This document shows positions 8,273-16,548 of a DNA stretch of 46,106 nt, piece after piece. The position numbers and the translations under genes were made by a program. How positions within the stretch are numbered: position 1 is the stretch's first letter; each line of letters opens with the position of its first letter. The stretch spans positions 1-46,106 of the forward strand of contig CAIJYD010000057.1 in NCBI GenBank assembly GCA_903824785.1. The letters run 5' to 3'. The notes beneath the pieces were generated by a model that saw only the letters and a list, made by a program, of their open reading frames with translations, was not told where the DNA came from and searched no databases. The DNA is from an uncultured Bacteroidota bacterium (GTDB taxonomy: Bacteria; Bacteroidota; Bacteroidia; Bacteroidales; VadinHA17).

Positions 8273-8974
8273 ATGAAAATAAAGAAAATACTCTTCTTCG
8301 TTTACTCAATTGTCATTGTTTCAGGCTTATTCATCGCATGCCAATCGAATAATAAACTGAATGGATATAAAGGAACTCCCTATCACGACTCCAGCTACAG
8401 CGGAGGCCCTCAGGTTATTCCCGGAAAATTGCAGTGCGAATATTACGATCTGGGCGGTGAGGGTATTGCTTACCACGATAGTGACACCATCAACTCGGGA
8501 AGCGGCGGACTGAATCCGGCAGACGGATCCTATCTGCATGAATTCCGGATGAAAGAACCGGTCGACATCTCCTATACCAAATTCCGGGATCCCGGATTTG
8601 ACAATAACCCCTATAACTTTGTGGAACCTGAAAAGGATCAGCTTTATGTAGGATGGACAAAGCCCGGAGAGTGGGTCAAATACACTGTGAATGTTGCAAA
8701 AGCCGGAACTTTCCAGCTGGGACTGATGTTCACTTCAAACAAAAACGGGAAAATATCCATCTCGGTAAACGATAAGGATGTTACAGGTCCGATACTGATT
8801 CCTTCTACTTTTGTGGAAGCTGATACTATCGCTTGGAGACAATGGCATCACTGGAATTATCTTGATGAAATCGCCCGCATCAATCTTAAAAAGGGATTGC
8901 AAACTATAACTATTCATACCGCAGAGACCGGAGATATGAATTATGACTATATAATGTTCAAATTAATAAAGTAG
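8273..8974 (+). CDS. CBM6-like carbohydrate-binding lipoprotein
   Basis: The 233-residue lipoprotein has a signal peptide ending in the lipobox F-I-A-C (C23), so it is membrane-anchored. From about residue 49 it follows the family 6 carbohydrate-binding module: I-P-G-K-L-Q-C-E-Y-Y-D-L-G-G-E-G, the Y-H-D-S-D-T-x-N-S-G step, then G-E-W-V-K-Y-T-V-N-V-A-K-A-G-T-F, and a C-terminal D-Y-I-M-F-K strand. These modules bind beta-glucan-type or similar polysaccharides. There is no catalytic domain, so it probably captures a glycan or holds a cell-surface polymer. The DUF362 gene starts 20 bp downstream on the same strand, which suggests one transcript. Confidence 0.75.
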   Translation: MKIKKILFFVYSIVIVSGLFIACQSNNKLNGYKGTPYHDSSYSGGPQVIPGKLQCEYYDLGGEGIAYHDSDTINSGSGGLNPADGSYLHEFRMKEPVDISYTKFRDPGFDNNPYNFVEPEKDQLYVGWTKPGEWVKYTVNVAKAGTFQLGLMFTSNKNGKISISVNDKDVTGPILIPSTFVEADTIAWRQWHHWNYLDEIARINLKKGLQTITIHTAETGDMNYDYIMFKLIK

Positions 8975-8994
8975 CAACTTAAAAAACTCACAAA

Positions 8995-10575
8995 ATGATT
9001 TCAGAAAACAGAATGCAGAAACTGCCCGACTGGATAAAAAGAACCCTTAATTTCCTTCAGAAAATGAGAGTTCCTGCCAAAATGATCTACATCGTTGTAT
9101 CAATTCTGGCAACCATCTGGTTTCTTATCCGGGTTATTCCGAAACCTTCAAGGGCCACTTACCCCTGTATGCAGGTGGCTGCACCTGTCATGTCTGGTTT
9201 TGTTCTATGGATCATTTCACTTGCTGCCGCAACTTTTGCATTCAAAAAAGCAAAATATAAACTTTCAGAAGCCAGATATATTGCTGCAGTTCTGTTCCTG
9301 ATTCTTGGAATTGGGGCCGCTTCTGTTTATACAATACAATCCGATGCAAAAGCAAGTGCTGCTAACCTCGAGATCTGGTACAAACCAAATATCCCGCTTG
9401 GGATAGCCAAAGGTATAAATCCGGGCAGGGTTTCATGGGGCCATAATCCAAAAATTGCATCATGGGACGGAAAAACCGGTTTTTGGTGGGAAGATAAATA
9501 CAATAATCAGGAGGAGACAGACAAACTCCTTTCCCAAACCCTTTCCAACCTCACAAATACCAAAAATGATAAGAAGTCATGGGATGCCTTGTTCCGCTTT
9601 TTCAATAAAACAAACAAACAAACTGAGTCGGGGTATAAGCCGGGAGAAAAAGTGATGATTAAAATCAATCAGAATAACACCGGAGCCCACGAAAACACCA
9701 ATGAAATCAATTCCAACCCACAATTAATTCTGTCACTTTTAAAAAGTCTGGTAAATGAAGCAGGCGTTCCTCAGGAAAAAATTACAGTCGCCGATCCCAG
9801 TAGATTTATCACCAACAACATATATGACAAATGCCATTCGGTTTACCCGGATGTTCATTACATCGATCATAATGGGGGTGATGGACGCGAAAAGGCAGCT
9901 TTTGTTGAAAATGCCATTCCTTACTCTGTCGATAACGGAAAAGTAGCTACAGGTCTGGCCGCCTGTGTTATCGAAGCTGATTATATTATCAATATGGCAT
10001 TAATGAAAGGTCATGTATCTCAGGGAGTAACCCTCTGTGCAAAAAACTATTTCGGCTGCACAAGTATAGAAGCTGACTGGCGCAAAAATTCTCATTCAGC
10101 GGGGTTTAGCCAGAATAAAGAGGGCTTAAAGACCTATTCCGTTTACCCCGATTATATGGGTCATAAAAATCTGGGTGCAAAAACCATGTTATTTTTAATC
10201 GATGGTATCTACAGCAACAAATTTGTTAACGGGACCCCTGCATCTAAATGGGCGCTTGCTCCGTTTAACAACAATTGGCCCTGCAGCCTGTTTGCTTCAC
10301 AGGACGGTGTTGCCATTGATGCCGTTGTATTGGATTTTGCCCTCGCAGAATGGCCTGATGCACCTGATATGAAGTACAGCGATTATTCAGTAAACGAATC
10401 CGCGCTGGCCGGCAATCCTCCTTCTGGTACAGTTTACGATCCTGAACGTGACGGCACAAGGCTGACCAGCCTTGGCACTTCCGAACACTGGAATAATGCA
10501 ACAGAAAAAAAATACAGCCGTAACCTGAATACAGGTAAGGGTATAGAACTGATTTATGCGAAAGTAAAAAACTAA
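8995..10575 (+). CDS. DUF362 domain protein with N-terminal membrane segments
   Basis: The 526-residue protein begins with three hydrophobic segments at about residues 25-45, 60-80 and 93-115. A large DUF362-type domain follows from about residue 125. Conserved-looking pieces are the K-I-N-Q-N-N-T-G-A-H-E-N stretch, A-D-P-S-R-F-I, and the block M-A-L-M-K-G-H-V-S-Q-G-V-T-L-C-A-K-N-Y-F-G. DUF362 has no firmly assigned reaction; some members are fused to ferredoxin domains, but no 4Fe-4S Cys motif is present here. Close spacing to the CBM6 lipoprotein suggests a shared envelope job. The aspartate-rich C-terminal half probably faces outward. Confidence 0.72.
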   Translation: MISENRMQKLPDWIKRTLNFLQKMRVPAKMIYIVVSILATIWFLIRVIPKPSRATYPCMQVAAPVMSGFVLWIISLAAATFAFKKAKYKLSEARYIAAVLFLILGIGAASVYTIQSDAKASAANLEIWYKPNIPLGIAKGINPGRVSWGHNPKIASWDGKTGFWWEDKYNNQEETDKLLSQTLSNLTNTKNDKKSWDALFRFFNKTNKQTESGYKPGEKVMIKINQNNTGAHENTNEINSNPQLILSLLKSLVNEAGVPQEKITVADPSRFITNNIYDKCHSVYPDVHYIDHNGGDGREKAAFVENAIPYSVDNGKVATGLAACVIEADYIINMALMKGHVSQGVTLCAKNYFGCTSIEADWRKNSHSAGFSQNKEGLKTYSVYPDYMGHKNLGAKTMLFLIDGIYSNKFVNGTPASKWALAPFNNNWPCSLFASQDGVAIDAVVLDFALAEWPDAPDMKYSDYSVNESALAGNPPSGTVYDPERDGTRLTSLGTSEHWNNATEKKYSRNLNTGKGIELIYAKVKN

Positions 10576-10637
10576 TTCACCACTGATATAGTGACGTTTT
10601 GGTGACCGACCATGCTAACCGGAATCTGTCACAAGAC

Positions 10638-10673
10638 TTATAAAACAGGAATGTACAAATTCCTGTTTTATAA
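10638..10673 (+). terminator. Perfect 15-bp hairpin after the DUF362 gene
   Basis: TTATAAAACAGGAAT at 10638-10652 is exactly complementary to 10659-10673, with loop GTACAA. It lies 62 bp after the DUF362 stop. No separate T-run follows, but the right arm is T-rich. Terminator or mRNA-stabilising hairpin is the best reading. Confidence 0.6.
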
Positions 10674-10754
10674 ATCAATTGTCTCTGTATTACAAATGGC
10701 TGTTGTTCAGTTAAGTCTGACTAAAAAGCATTTACCTGATCGATAATTCTTGTT

Positions 10755-11138
10755 ATGATTGTTTTAATACCTCTGAATGATATATTTTCTATCTATCAAT
10801 TAACGGAGAAGCAGGAAATACCTCCTGAAATAACTTCTTCCGGATTTTACTCCCTTACTAAAACTGAAAATGAGATTTCAATTGTAACAAATTGCACAAT
10901 TGACTTTGATTCTTTTAAATCGGCTAAAAAATGGAAAGGTTACAAAGTTGATGGGATTCTCGATTTTTCACTGGTCGGGATAATTAACGACATAACCAAA
11001 CCTTTAAAAGAAAATGGAATAAGTGTTTTTGTTCTTTCGACCTTCAATACAGATTATCTATTTGTAAAAGAGGAATTTTTTGACAAATCAACAGATATTC
11101 TTAAATCTGCCGGCAATATTTCAATAAAAGAAGAATAA
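10755..11138 (+). CDS. Stand-alone ACT-domain protein (CASTOR/ACT_7-like)
   Basis: The 127-residue cytoplasmic protein has the pattern of the small double-ACT proteins related to the amino-acid sensor fold. The end shows the usual run G-I-L-D-F-S-L-V-G-I-I-N-D-I-T-K-P-L, then G-I-S-V-F-V-L-S-T-F-N-T-D-Y-L-F-V-K, which in this family forms the ligand-binding ACT unit. No enzyme domain is attached, so it probably binds a small ligand, perhaps an amino acid. It stands alone, 179 bp after the DUF362 gene and convergent with the NO reductase gene. Partner and ligand are unknown. Confidence 0.75.
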   Translation: MIVLIPLNDIFSIYQLTEKQEIPPEITSSGFYSLTKTENEISIVTNCTIDFDSFKSAKKWKGYKVDGILDFSLVGIINDITKPLKENGISVFVLSTFNTDYLFVKEEFFDKSTDILKSAGNISIKEE

Positions 11139-11177
11139 AGAGAAGAGATACAACTCACTTGGATAAAGTATTCATTT

Positions 11178-11225
11178 CAAAATAAAAGTGCGCCCTGTAC
11201 TAATACCATTCAGACAGGACGCACT
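11178..11225 (-). terminator. Terminator of the ric-norZ operon
   Basis: A 12-bp stem (11214-11225 with 11187-11198, one mismatch). On the minus strand it is followed by TTTTATTTT at about 11186-11178. Orientation fits the end of the NO reductase gene, whose stop is at 11247. Confidence 0.72.
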
Positions 11226-11246
11226 CATTAAGAAATTCCGTTTATT

Positions 11247-13484
11247 TTATTTTTTTATACTCCAGCCCCCTTTCAGCCCGAAGATGAACCAGACTAAAGA
11301 AACTGTTCCGGCTGCAAAAATGGTATCTCCTATTACACGTAACCATTTAAAAGTAACAAGGTATGGCTGATGTAAAAACTCAGCTGAGCGTGCATACCAA
11401 AGTCCTTCCTGAACACTGGCAACAGTTTGCGCCAATCCAATTGGCAATACGCTGATAAATACCATTGCAGCAAGGCCGATGTTGATGCTCCAAAAAGCAA
11501 ATTTTATCCATTTGTCTTTCCATATCACATCTCTATTCATATCGCGTAACACAAAAAGCATCAGGCCTATCCCAAGCATTCCATATACTCCGAATAAAGC
11601 GGTATGTCCATGAACCGGAGTCGTATTTAACCCTTGCATGTAATAGAGTGCAATAGGAGGATTAATAAGGAATCCAAATATTCCTGCTCCGACGAGATTC
11701 CAGAAAGCAACCGAAATGAAACAGTAAATTGGCCATTTATAATCTTTTATCCATTCGTTGCTGCGGCTAACTTTCAGGTTATCAAATGCTTCGAAACCCA
11801 TTAATACCAAAGGCACAACTTCAAGTGCGCTGAAAGTAGCTCCCAATGCCATAATTGCTGTAGGGGTTCCTGTAAAATACAGATGATGGAAAGTTCCTAA
11901 AATTCCTCCTGCCAGAAATACAATGGTAGAGAACAATACTGCTGTAGTAGCTGTTGCAGCCTTTAATATCTGCAACCTGACAAACAGGAATGCAACAACA
12001 ACTGCAGCAAAAACTTCAAAAAATCCTTCTACCCAAAGATGAACCACCCACCAGCGCCAGTATTCAGCAACTGCCAGGTTGGTTTGCCGACCCCACATAA
12101 GACCTGCTCCATAAAATGCAGCAATAGCAATTGTGGAGATAAGGAATAAGATGAGCAGGCTCCTGCTTTCCGATTTCTGCTTCAAAGCTGGCCAGATGGC
12201 ACGACCCATCAATAATAGCCATATTATCAGGCCAACAAACAGGAATAACTGCCAAAAGCGTCCTAAATCAACATACTCATATCCCTGGTGTCCAAACCAG
12301 AAGTTTTGAATAAATCCAAGTTTTTGCATTACCCCCATCCATTGTCCGGCTAATGAACCTACAACAATAACCAAAAGAGCAAAAAACAAGAAGTTAACTC
12401 CAAGCCTCTGAAATTTTGGTTCTATGCCAGAGATAGCCGGTGCATAATATAAACCTGTAGCCAGCCATGATGTCGCAATCCAGAAGATCGCAATTTGAAT
12501 ATGCCATGTACGCGAAACGGAGTATGGCAGCAATTTGGAAAGAGGGATCCCATAAAATGCCTGACCTTCTACACCATAGTGAGCTGTGATTACACCCATA
12601 ATAACCTGAACAAGTAAAAGTGCCGATACAATCCAGAAATATTTTACTGTTGCTTTCTGCGATGGAGTCTGCTTTTCATTTTTTAAAGGGAAACTGGCTG
12701 GCACAACTTCTGCAGCCAGTTCACGACGTCTGGCATAGTACCAAACCATAAGTCCAATACCTGCCAAAAGGACAATAACGCTAAATCCCGTCCAAAGCAA
12801 TAATGACCCGGTAGGTTTGTTTGCTACCAATTCGTCCGCAGGCCAGTTGTTCGTATAAGTAATTACCTGTCCCGGACGTTCAGTAACACAAGCCCACGAT
12901 ATCCAGAAGAAAAAGGCATTTAATTTGCGAACACGTTCAGGGTCTTTAAGAGAATTTTCAGGAATGCTGTAAGAGTCGCGCAAACCAGCCAGTAAGGGAT
13001 CGTTAGTAAATAAACCTCCGTAAAATTTACTGTTTCCGGCAATTGCTTCAGCTCTGAGATCAGATATTGTGAGTATCTTAGAATCTGGATTATATGTGTT
13101 TGCGCGTAACTCCTTTTGCAGTGTAACCTTTAATGCAGCTTTACGCTCATCTGTGATCTTTTCAAAAGACAAATTATCATTTTGAAGGGCAAGTTTATTG
13201 AGAATAAATACCGCTTCTTTATGTAGCCAGTCGGCACTCCAGTCAGGAGCCTGATAAGCCCCATGCCCCCACACAGTACCCATTTCCTGACCACCCATTG
13301 ATTGCCATACATTCTGCCCGTCTTTAATATCCTGGCCTGTCATAAGAACTAAGCCCCCGGCAGTTACAACCTTATCCGGAACCGGAGGCGCCTGCTTATA
13401 GATCTCATATCCATAGTATAGTAATACGGAAAAAGAAATGGTCATTACAGCTAAAAAGCCTACCCATAGTTTTTTTGTTGTCAT
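11247..13484 (-). CDS. norZ: Quinol-dependent nitric oxide reductase (qNOR)
   Basis: The 745-residue membrane enzyme of the heme-copper oxidase superfamily reduces two NO to N2O with electrons from quinol. The N-terminal part has one membrane helix (about 8-28) and a large periplasmic domain (about 35-220) containing G-Q-N-V-W-Q-S-M-G-G-Q-E-M-G. This domain resembles cytochrome c but has no C-x-x-C-H, which marks qNOR rather than cNOR. About twelve further helices form the catalytic subunit, with metal-ligand histidines in V-V-H-L-W-V-E-G, H533-H534 of G-T-F-H-H-L-Y-F-T-G, and P-V-H-G-H-T-A-L-F-G. It follows ric by 48 bp with no promoter between, so the two are co-transcribed and this is NO detoxification rather than full denitrification. 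No nitrite or N2O reductase is in the window. Confidence 0.93.
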   Translation of the reverse strand: MTTKKLWVGFLAVMTISFSVLLYYGYEIYKQAPPVPDKVVTAGGLVLMTGQDIKDGQNVWQSMGGQEMGTVWGHGAYQAPDWSADWLHKEAVFILNKLALQNDNLSFEKITDERKAALKVTLQKELRANTYNPDSKILTISDLRAEAIAGNSKFYGGLFTNDPLLAGLRDSYSIPENSLKDPERVRKLNAFFFWISWACVTERPGQVITYTNNWPADELVANKPTGSLLLWTGFSVIVLLAGIGLMVWYYARRRELAAEVVPASFPLKNEKQTPSQKATVKYFWIVSALLLVQVIMGVITAHYGVEGQAFYGIPLSKLLPYSVSRTWHIQIAIFWIATSWLATGLYYAPAISGIEPKFQRLGVNFLFFALLVIVVGSLAGQWMGVMQKLGFIQNFWFGHQGYEYVDLGRFWQLFLFVGLIIWLLLMGRAIWPALKQKSESRSLLILFLISTIAIAAFYGAGLMWGRQTNLAVAEYWRWWVVHLWVEGFFEVFAAVVVAFLFVRLQILKAATATTAVLFSTIVFLAGGILGTFHHLYFTGTPTAIMALGATFSALEVVPLVLMGFEAFDNLKVSRSNEWIKDYKWPIYCFISVAFWNLVGAGIFGFLINPPIALYYMQGLNTTPVHGHTALFGVYGMLGIGLMLFVLRDMNRDVIWKDKWIKFAFWSINIGLAAMVFISVLPIGLAQTVASVQEGLWYARSAEFLHQPYLVTFKWLRVIGDTIFAAGTVSLVWFIFGLKGGWSIKK

Positions 13485-13532
13485 AATTAGAAAGTTTTAG
13501 TGAATTATTTGATGATGATGATTTAGAAATTG

Positions 13533-14231
13533 CTAAAGCGCTAATGCTTTAGGATATAGTATATTATTCTCGAGATGTACATGTATATGCAAATCATCTT
13601 CAAATTGATGGAGCAATTGAAAAGTTACCTTGTAACTATTACAACCATCTTCCGGAACAAGATAATTTGAGGTTATTTCATTAATCTTATCCATTGCGCC
13701 TCCTGCAAATTCGTGCTCCTCTCTCATCCGGTTAGTCTCAGAGATAATGAACAACCTGGCGTCATCTGAATTATTCATAGAAACCGCTTTGATTGACGGA
13801 AAGAGTAATTCCTCTTCTTTATGTAAATGCTGCAAAAGTTCAACCTTGATTTTTTCAAACAATTCTGCTATCTCAATTAGCTCCGGATGGTGCAAACCAT
13901 GGACAGAAGCTATTTTCCTCGTGTAAAAACTTAATTCCGGCAGGGATTTAACTACAAACTTATGATGGATATTAACAATATAATCGATTAGAAAACTTAA
14001 CTCCCAATCGTTAAAGCTTTGAGTTTGAGAAACAGGAATGTTTTCAAAATCTTTTAGCTGATTCACAAGCAAGGTGGGATCTATAGATTTCTCATTACAG
14101 GCATCATCAAGACTTTTTTTACCTCCGCAACAGAAATCAATACCTGCTTTTTTGAATATTCCGGCCGCCCTGAAATCGGCAGCAACTATTTCACCAATAG
14201 TAATTCCGTTGTATTCGATATTTTTTGACAT
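13533..14231 (-). CDS. ric: Iron-sulfur cluster repair di-iron protein (RIC/ScdA/YtfE)
   Basis: The 232-residue cytoplasmic protein repairs Fe-S clusters damaged by nitric oxide or oxidants. The N-terminal ScdA_N (DUF542) domain is clear, with G-I-D-F-C-C-G-G placing paired cysteines at residues 34-35. A hemerythrin-like four-helix domain follows, with di-iron ligands in I-H-H-K-F, H-G-L-H-H-P-E-L, L-H-K-E-E-E-L-L-F-P, E-E-H-E-F-A-G and the C-terminal H-V-H-L-E-N-N-I-L-Y-P. It is the first gene of an operon with qNOR. Its promoter at 14260-14290 is a near-perfect Bacteroidota promoter facing the Rrf2 gene, so control by that regulator is likely. Confidence 0.92.
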   Translation of the reverse strand: MSKNIEYNGITIGEIVAADFRAAGIFKKAGIDFCCGGKKSLDDACNEKSIDPTLLVNQLKDFENIPVSQTQSFNDWELSFLIDYIVNIHHKFVVKSLPELSFYTRKIASVHGLHHPELIEIAELFEKIKVELLQHLHKEEELLFPSIKAVSMNNSDDARLFIISETNRMREEHEFAGGAMDKINEITSNYLVPEDGCNSYKVTFQLLHQFEDDLHIHVHLENNILYPKALAL

Positions 14232-14259
14232 ATACTATTTGTTATTAAATTTATTGCGG

Positions 14260-14290
14260 CAAATATATCTATTTTTATATAAAGGACAAA
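14260..14290 (-). promoter_or_regulatory. Consensus promoter of ric-norZ
   Basis: On the minus strand: TTTG (14290-14287), 19-nt spacer, TATATTTG (14267-14260). Both elements match the Bacteroidota consensus exactly. The expected transcript starts near 14253, giving a leader of about 22 nt. Confidence 0.78.
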
Positions 14291-14299
14291 AAGGTCTTT
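14281..14299. promoter_or_regulatory. Candidate Rrf2/NsrR-type operator between divergent promoters
   Basis: Imperfect inverted repeat AAAGGAC-N5-GGTCTTT (5 of 7 positions symmetric). It overlaps the -33 box of the ric promoter and touches the -33 region of the rrf2 promoter, so one bound dimer could block both. The symmetry is modest and the assignment is inferred from position. Confidence 0.35.
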
Positions 14300-14328
14300 T
14301 AGTTATTTACAAAACTTTATTACCTTTG
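14298..14328 (+). promoter_or_regulatory. Promoter of the Rrf2 regulator gene
   Basis: TTTA at 14298-14301, 19-nt spacer, TACCTTTG at 14321-14328 (full match to TAnnTTTG). The start codon is at 14363, giving a leader of about 28 nt. Confidence 0.62.
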
Positions 14329-14362
14329 CCCAAACAAAATATTTCTACCAATAATCTATTTT

Positions 14363-14788
14363 ATGTTCAATAAAGAGACAGAATATGCACTCAGGGGTCT
14401 GGTTTACATCCAGATTCAAAATCTGACAGGAAGAATGCCAGGGGTAGCAGAAATCGCAAAAGAAATAGACGCTCCTCCCTTTTTTACTGCAAAGATTTTG
14501 CAACGAATGGTAAGACAGGGATTTGTTAAATCTCTCAAAGGAAAGGGTGGTGGATTTTATTTTGATATAAACAAACCGGACCTTCCTATAAAAGACTTTA
14601 TTGTAGCAACTGAAGGTGGTACCCTGTTTTCCGGGTGCGGATTCGGACTCAGGAATTGCGATATCACAAACCCCTGCCCGTTACATGAAAAATATGCTCC
14701 CATAAGAGATTCAATTAACACGCTTGTTTCTACTGAAACCATTCAATCGCTGGCCACAAAATTCCCAAAGCCACCACTCCTTCCTTAA
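14363..14788 (+). CDS. Rrf2 family transcriptional regulator, probably NO-responsive
   Basis: The 141-residue winged-helix DNA-binding protein starts M-F-N-K-E-T-E-Y-A-L-R-G-L, typical of Rrf2 proteins. The recognition helix region is at about 28-52 and the wing K-G-K-G-G-G-F-Y-F at about 59-67. Three cysteines, C92, C99 and C105, have the spacing C-x6-C-x5-C that binds an Fe-S cluster in NsrR and IscR. The divergent neighbours, ric and qNOR, are classic NsrR targets, so it very likely senses NO through its cluster and releases the shared promoter region. Cluster type and operator sequence are not shown by the sequence. nsrR would be a reasonable name, but IscR-like relatives look similar. 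Confidence 0.86.
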   Translation: MFNKETEYALRGLVYIQIQNLTGRMPGVAEIAKEIDAPPFFTAKILQRMVRQGFVKSLKGKGGGFYFDINKPDLPIKDFIVATEGGTLFSGCGFGLRNCDITNPCPLHEKYAPIRDSINTLVSTETIQSLATKFPKPPLLP

Positions 14789-14885
14789 TAGTATATATGG
14801 TATTGAATGTAATTCCTGAAAATATCAGAAATAATTGGATCCGATGTAATTCAGAATTTGCCCTAAAGAAATTTAAAATAGTTCA

Positions 14886-16391
14886 ATGATAAAGTTTTTT
14901 AAAAAATACCATAAATGGCTCGGAGTAATATTTGCCATTATAATACTTACTTATGTTTTTTCCGGAATAATACTTAATCACCGCAATGGGCTGTCATACA
15001 TAGATGTAAGCAGAAAGCTGCTTCCAAAAGAATACAGATACCGGAATTGGAACAATGCAGCAGTAAAGTCAACTTTAAAGATCTATTCTGACAGCATACT
15101 GGTTTATGGTAATGTAGGAATCTGGCTTACAGACAGTAGTTTTTCTGTTTTTAAGAATTTCAGCGCTGGTATAACTAAAGGTATAGATAACCGGAAAGTA
15201 TTTCAGATTATACAGACTACCGGAAAGAAGCTTCTTGCCGGAACACTTTCAGGGCTATACATATTTAATAACGAAGAAGATAAGTGGATTTCAGTAGCAT
15301 TGCCTGTTAAAGAAAAAACCATTATAGATATTATTCAAAAACAGGATTCCATATTTATTTTAACACGCTCTTCTTTATTAAAGAGCATTGATCTCTCCCA
15401 TTTTAGTGTTTCTCAACTGCCTCCTCCCGAAAATTATGATAACAAAACAGGGCTCTTTAAAACCTTATGGGTCATTCATAGTGGTGAAATTTATGGGATA
15501 GCTGGCAAGATAATTGTCGATTTGGCAGGCCTTGTTTTTGCCTTTCTCACAATAACCGGCTTTATAATTTTTGTAAATAAAATAATCCTGAAGAAAAGGA
15601 ATAACCCTCCCGAAGTTAAAGTAAAATTAAAAAACTCAACCCGCTGGAATATTAAATGGCATAATAAATTTGGATGGATCACTTTAGCTATTCTGATTTT
15701 AAATGTTACTACCGGTATGTTCTTACGTCCTCCTCTTTTAGCCTTTATTGGAAATTCCAAAGTTGGCAAAATCCCTTTTACGGAACTTTCCACTCCTAAC
15801 CCTTGGTTTGATCAGTTACGAAGGATTTATTACGATCAGGAAATTGACAGGCTGATAGTGGCAACAATGGATGGCTTTTACTATTCCGATGATAATTTTA
15901 AAACTGAACTCAAAAAATTCCAATTTCAACCACCGGCAAGTATTATGGGAGTAACAGTTCTTGAGAAGTCTGAACCATATGAATATCTCGTAGGCTCTTT
16001 TGAAGGACTTTTCTTATGGAACTCACAGACTGGTGAGGTCTTCGACTATATTAAGAAACAAGAATATTACCCTCCCTCAGCGAATAGCAGGCCTATTGGT
16101 GATTTTTTAGTTTCAGGGTTTACTAATGATTATAAAAACCAGGAATATTTTTTCGATTATAACATGGGTGCAACAAACATCAATGGCTCAGAAAAATTTG
16201 CCGTTTTACCCGAAAATATTATCAGTGAGTCACCTGTATCATTATGGAACGTAGCTTTGGAAATTCATACAGGTCGAATATATCATTCAATAATTGGAGA
16301 CTTTTATGTGCTTATTGTACCTATTACTGGTTTATTTGTTCTCTTTATCCTTATTTCAGGTTTCATTGTCTGGCTCAAAATGAGAAAATAG
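14886..16391 (+). CDS. PepSY-associated membrane protein
   Basis: The 501-residue membrane protein has hydrophobic helices at about residues 11-31, 208-230, 259-280 and 472-497. They separate two extracytoplasmic parts of beta-rich repeats with patterns such as L-L-A-G-T-L-S-G-L-Y-I-F and E-Y-L-V-G-S-F-E-G-L-F-L-W. The helix ends carry histidines typical of PepSY_TM (PiuB-like) proteins: K-Y-H-K-W-L-G near the start, K-W-H-N-K-F-G-W in the middle, and E-I-H-T-G-R-I-Y-H near the end. Such His pairs may bind heme, and relatives are linked to iron or respiratory electron transfer, but no reaction is established. It begins 97 bp after the Rrf2 gene and may be part of its transcript. Confidence 0.7.
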   Translation: MIKFFKKYHKWLGVIFAIIILTYVFSGIILNHRNGLSYIDVSRKLLPKEYRYRNWNNAAVKSTLKIYSDSILVYGNVGIWLTDSSFSVFKNFSAGITKGIDNRKVFQIIQTTGKKLLAGTLSGLYIFNNEEDKWISVALPVKEKTIIDIIQKQDSIFILTRSSLLKSIDLSHFSVSQLPPPENYDNKTGLFKTLWVIHSGEIYGIAGKIIVDLAGLVFAFLTITGFIIFVNKIILKKRNNPPEVKVKLKNSTRWNIKWHNKFGWITLAILILNVTTGMFLRPPLLAFIGNSKVGKIPFTELSTPNPWFDQLRRIYYDQEIDRLIVATMDGFYYSDDNFKTELKKFQFQPPASIMGVTVLEKSEPYEYLVGSFEGLFLWNSQTGEVFDYIKKQEYYPPSANSRPIGDFLVSGFTNDYKNQEYFFDYNMGATNINGSEKFAVLPENIISESPVSLWNVALEIHTGRIYHSIIGDFYVLIVPITGLFVLFILISGFIVWLKMRK

Positions 16392-16481
16392 AGGAAAAAC
16401 TTTATACTATCTCCTCTATAGTAACACAGAAGCCTCAAATTAGAAACTTTATTCCGGAAAAAATTTATTTTAATTGAACAA

Positions 16482-16495
16482 AATTACCGGTAATT
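16482..16495. promoter_or_regulatory. 14-bp perfect palindrome before the DoxX-like gene
   Basis: AATTACCGGTAATT reads the same on both strands and lies 53 bp before the ATG at 16549. Such short GC-centred palindromes are often operators for dimeric regulators. No copy was noticed at the ric/rrf2 promoters, so a different regulator is possible. Confidence 0.35.
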
Positions 16496-16548
16496 CCGTT
16501 TCTCCTTAAAATCAATTCAATCATTATTATTCTTTTAATCAAAGTATT

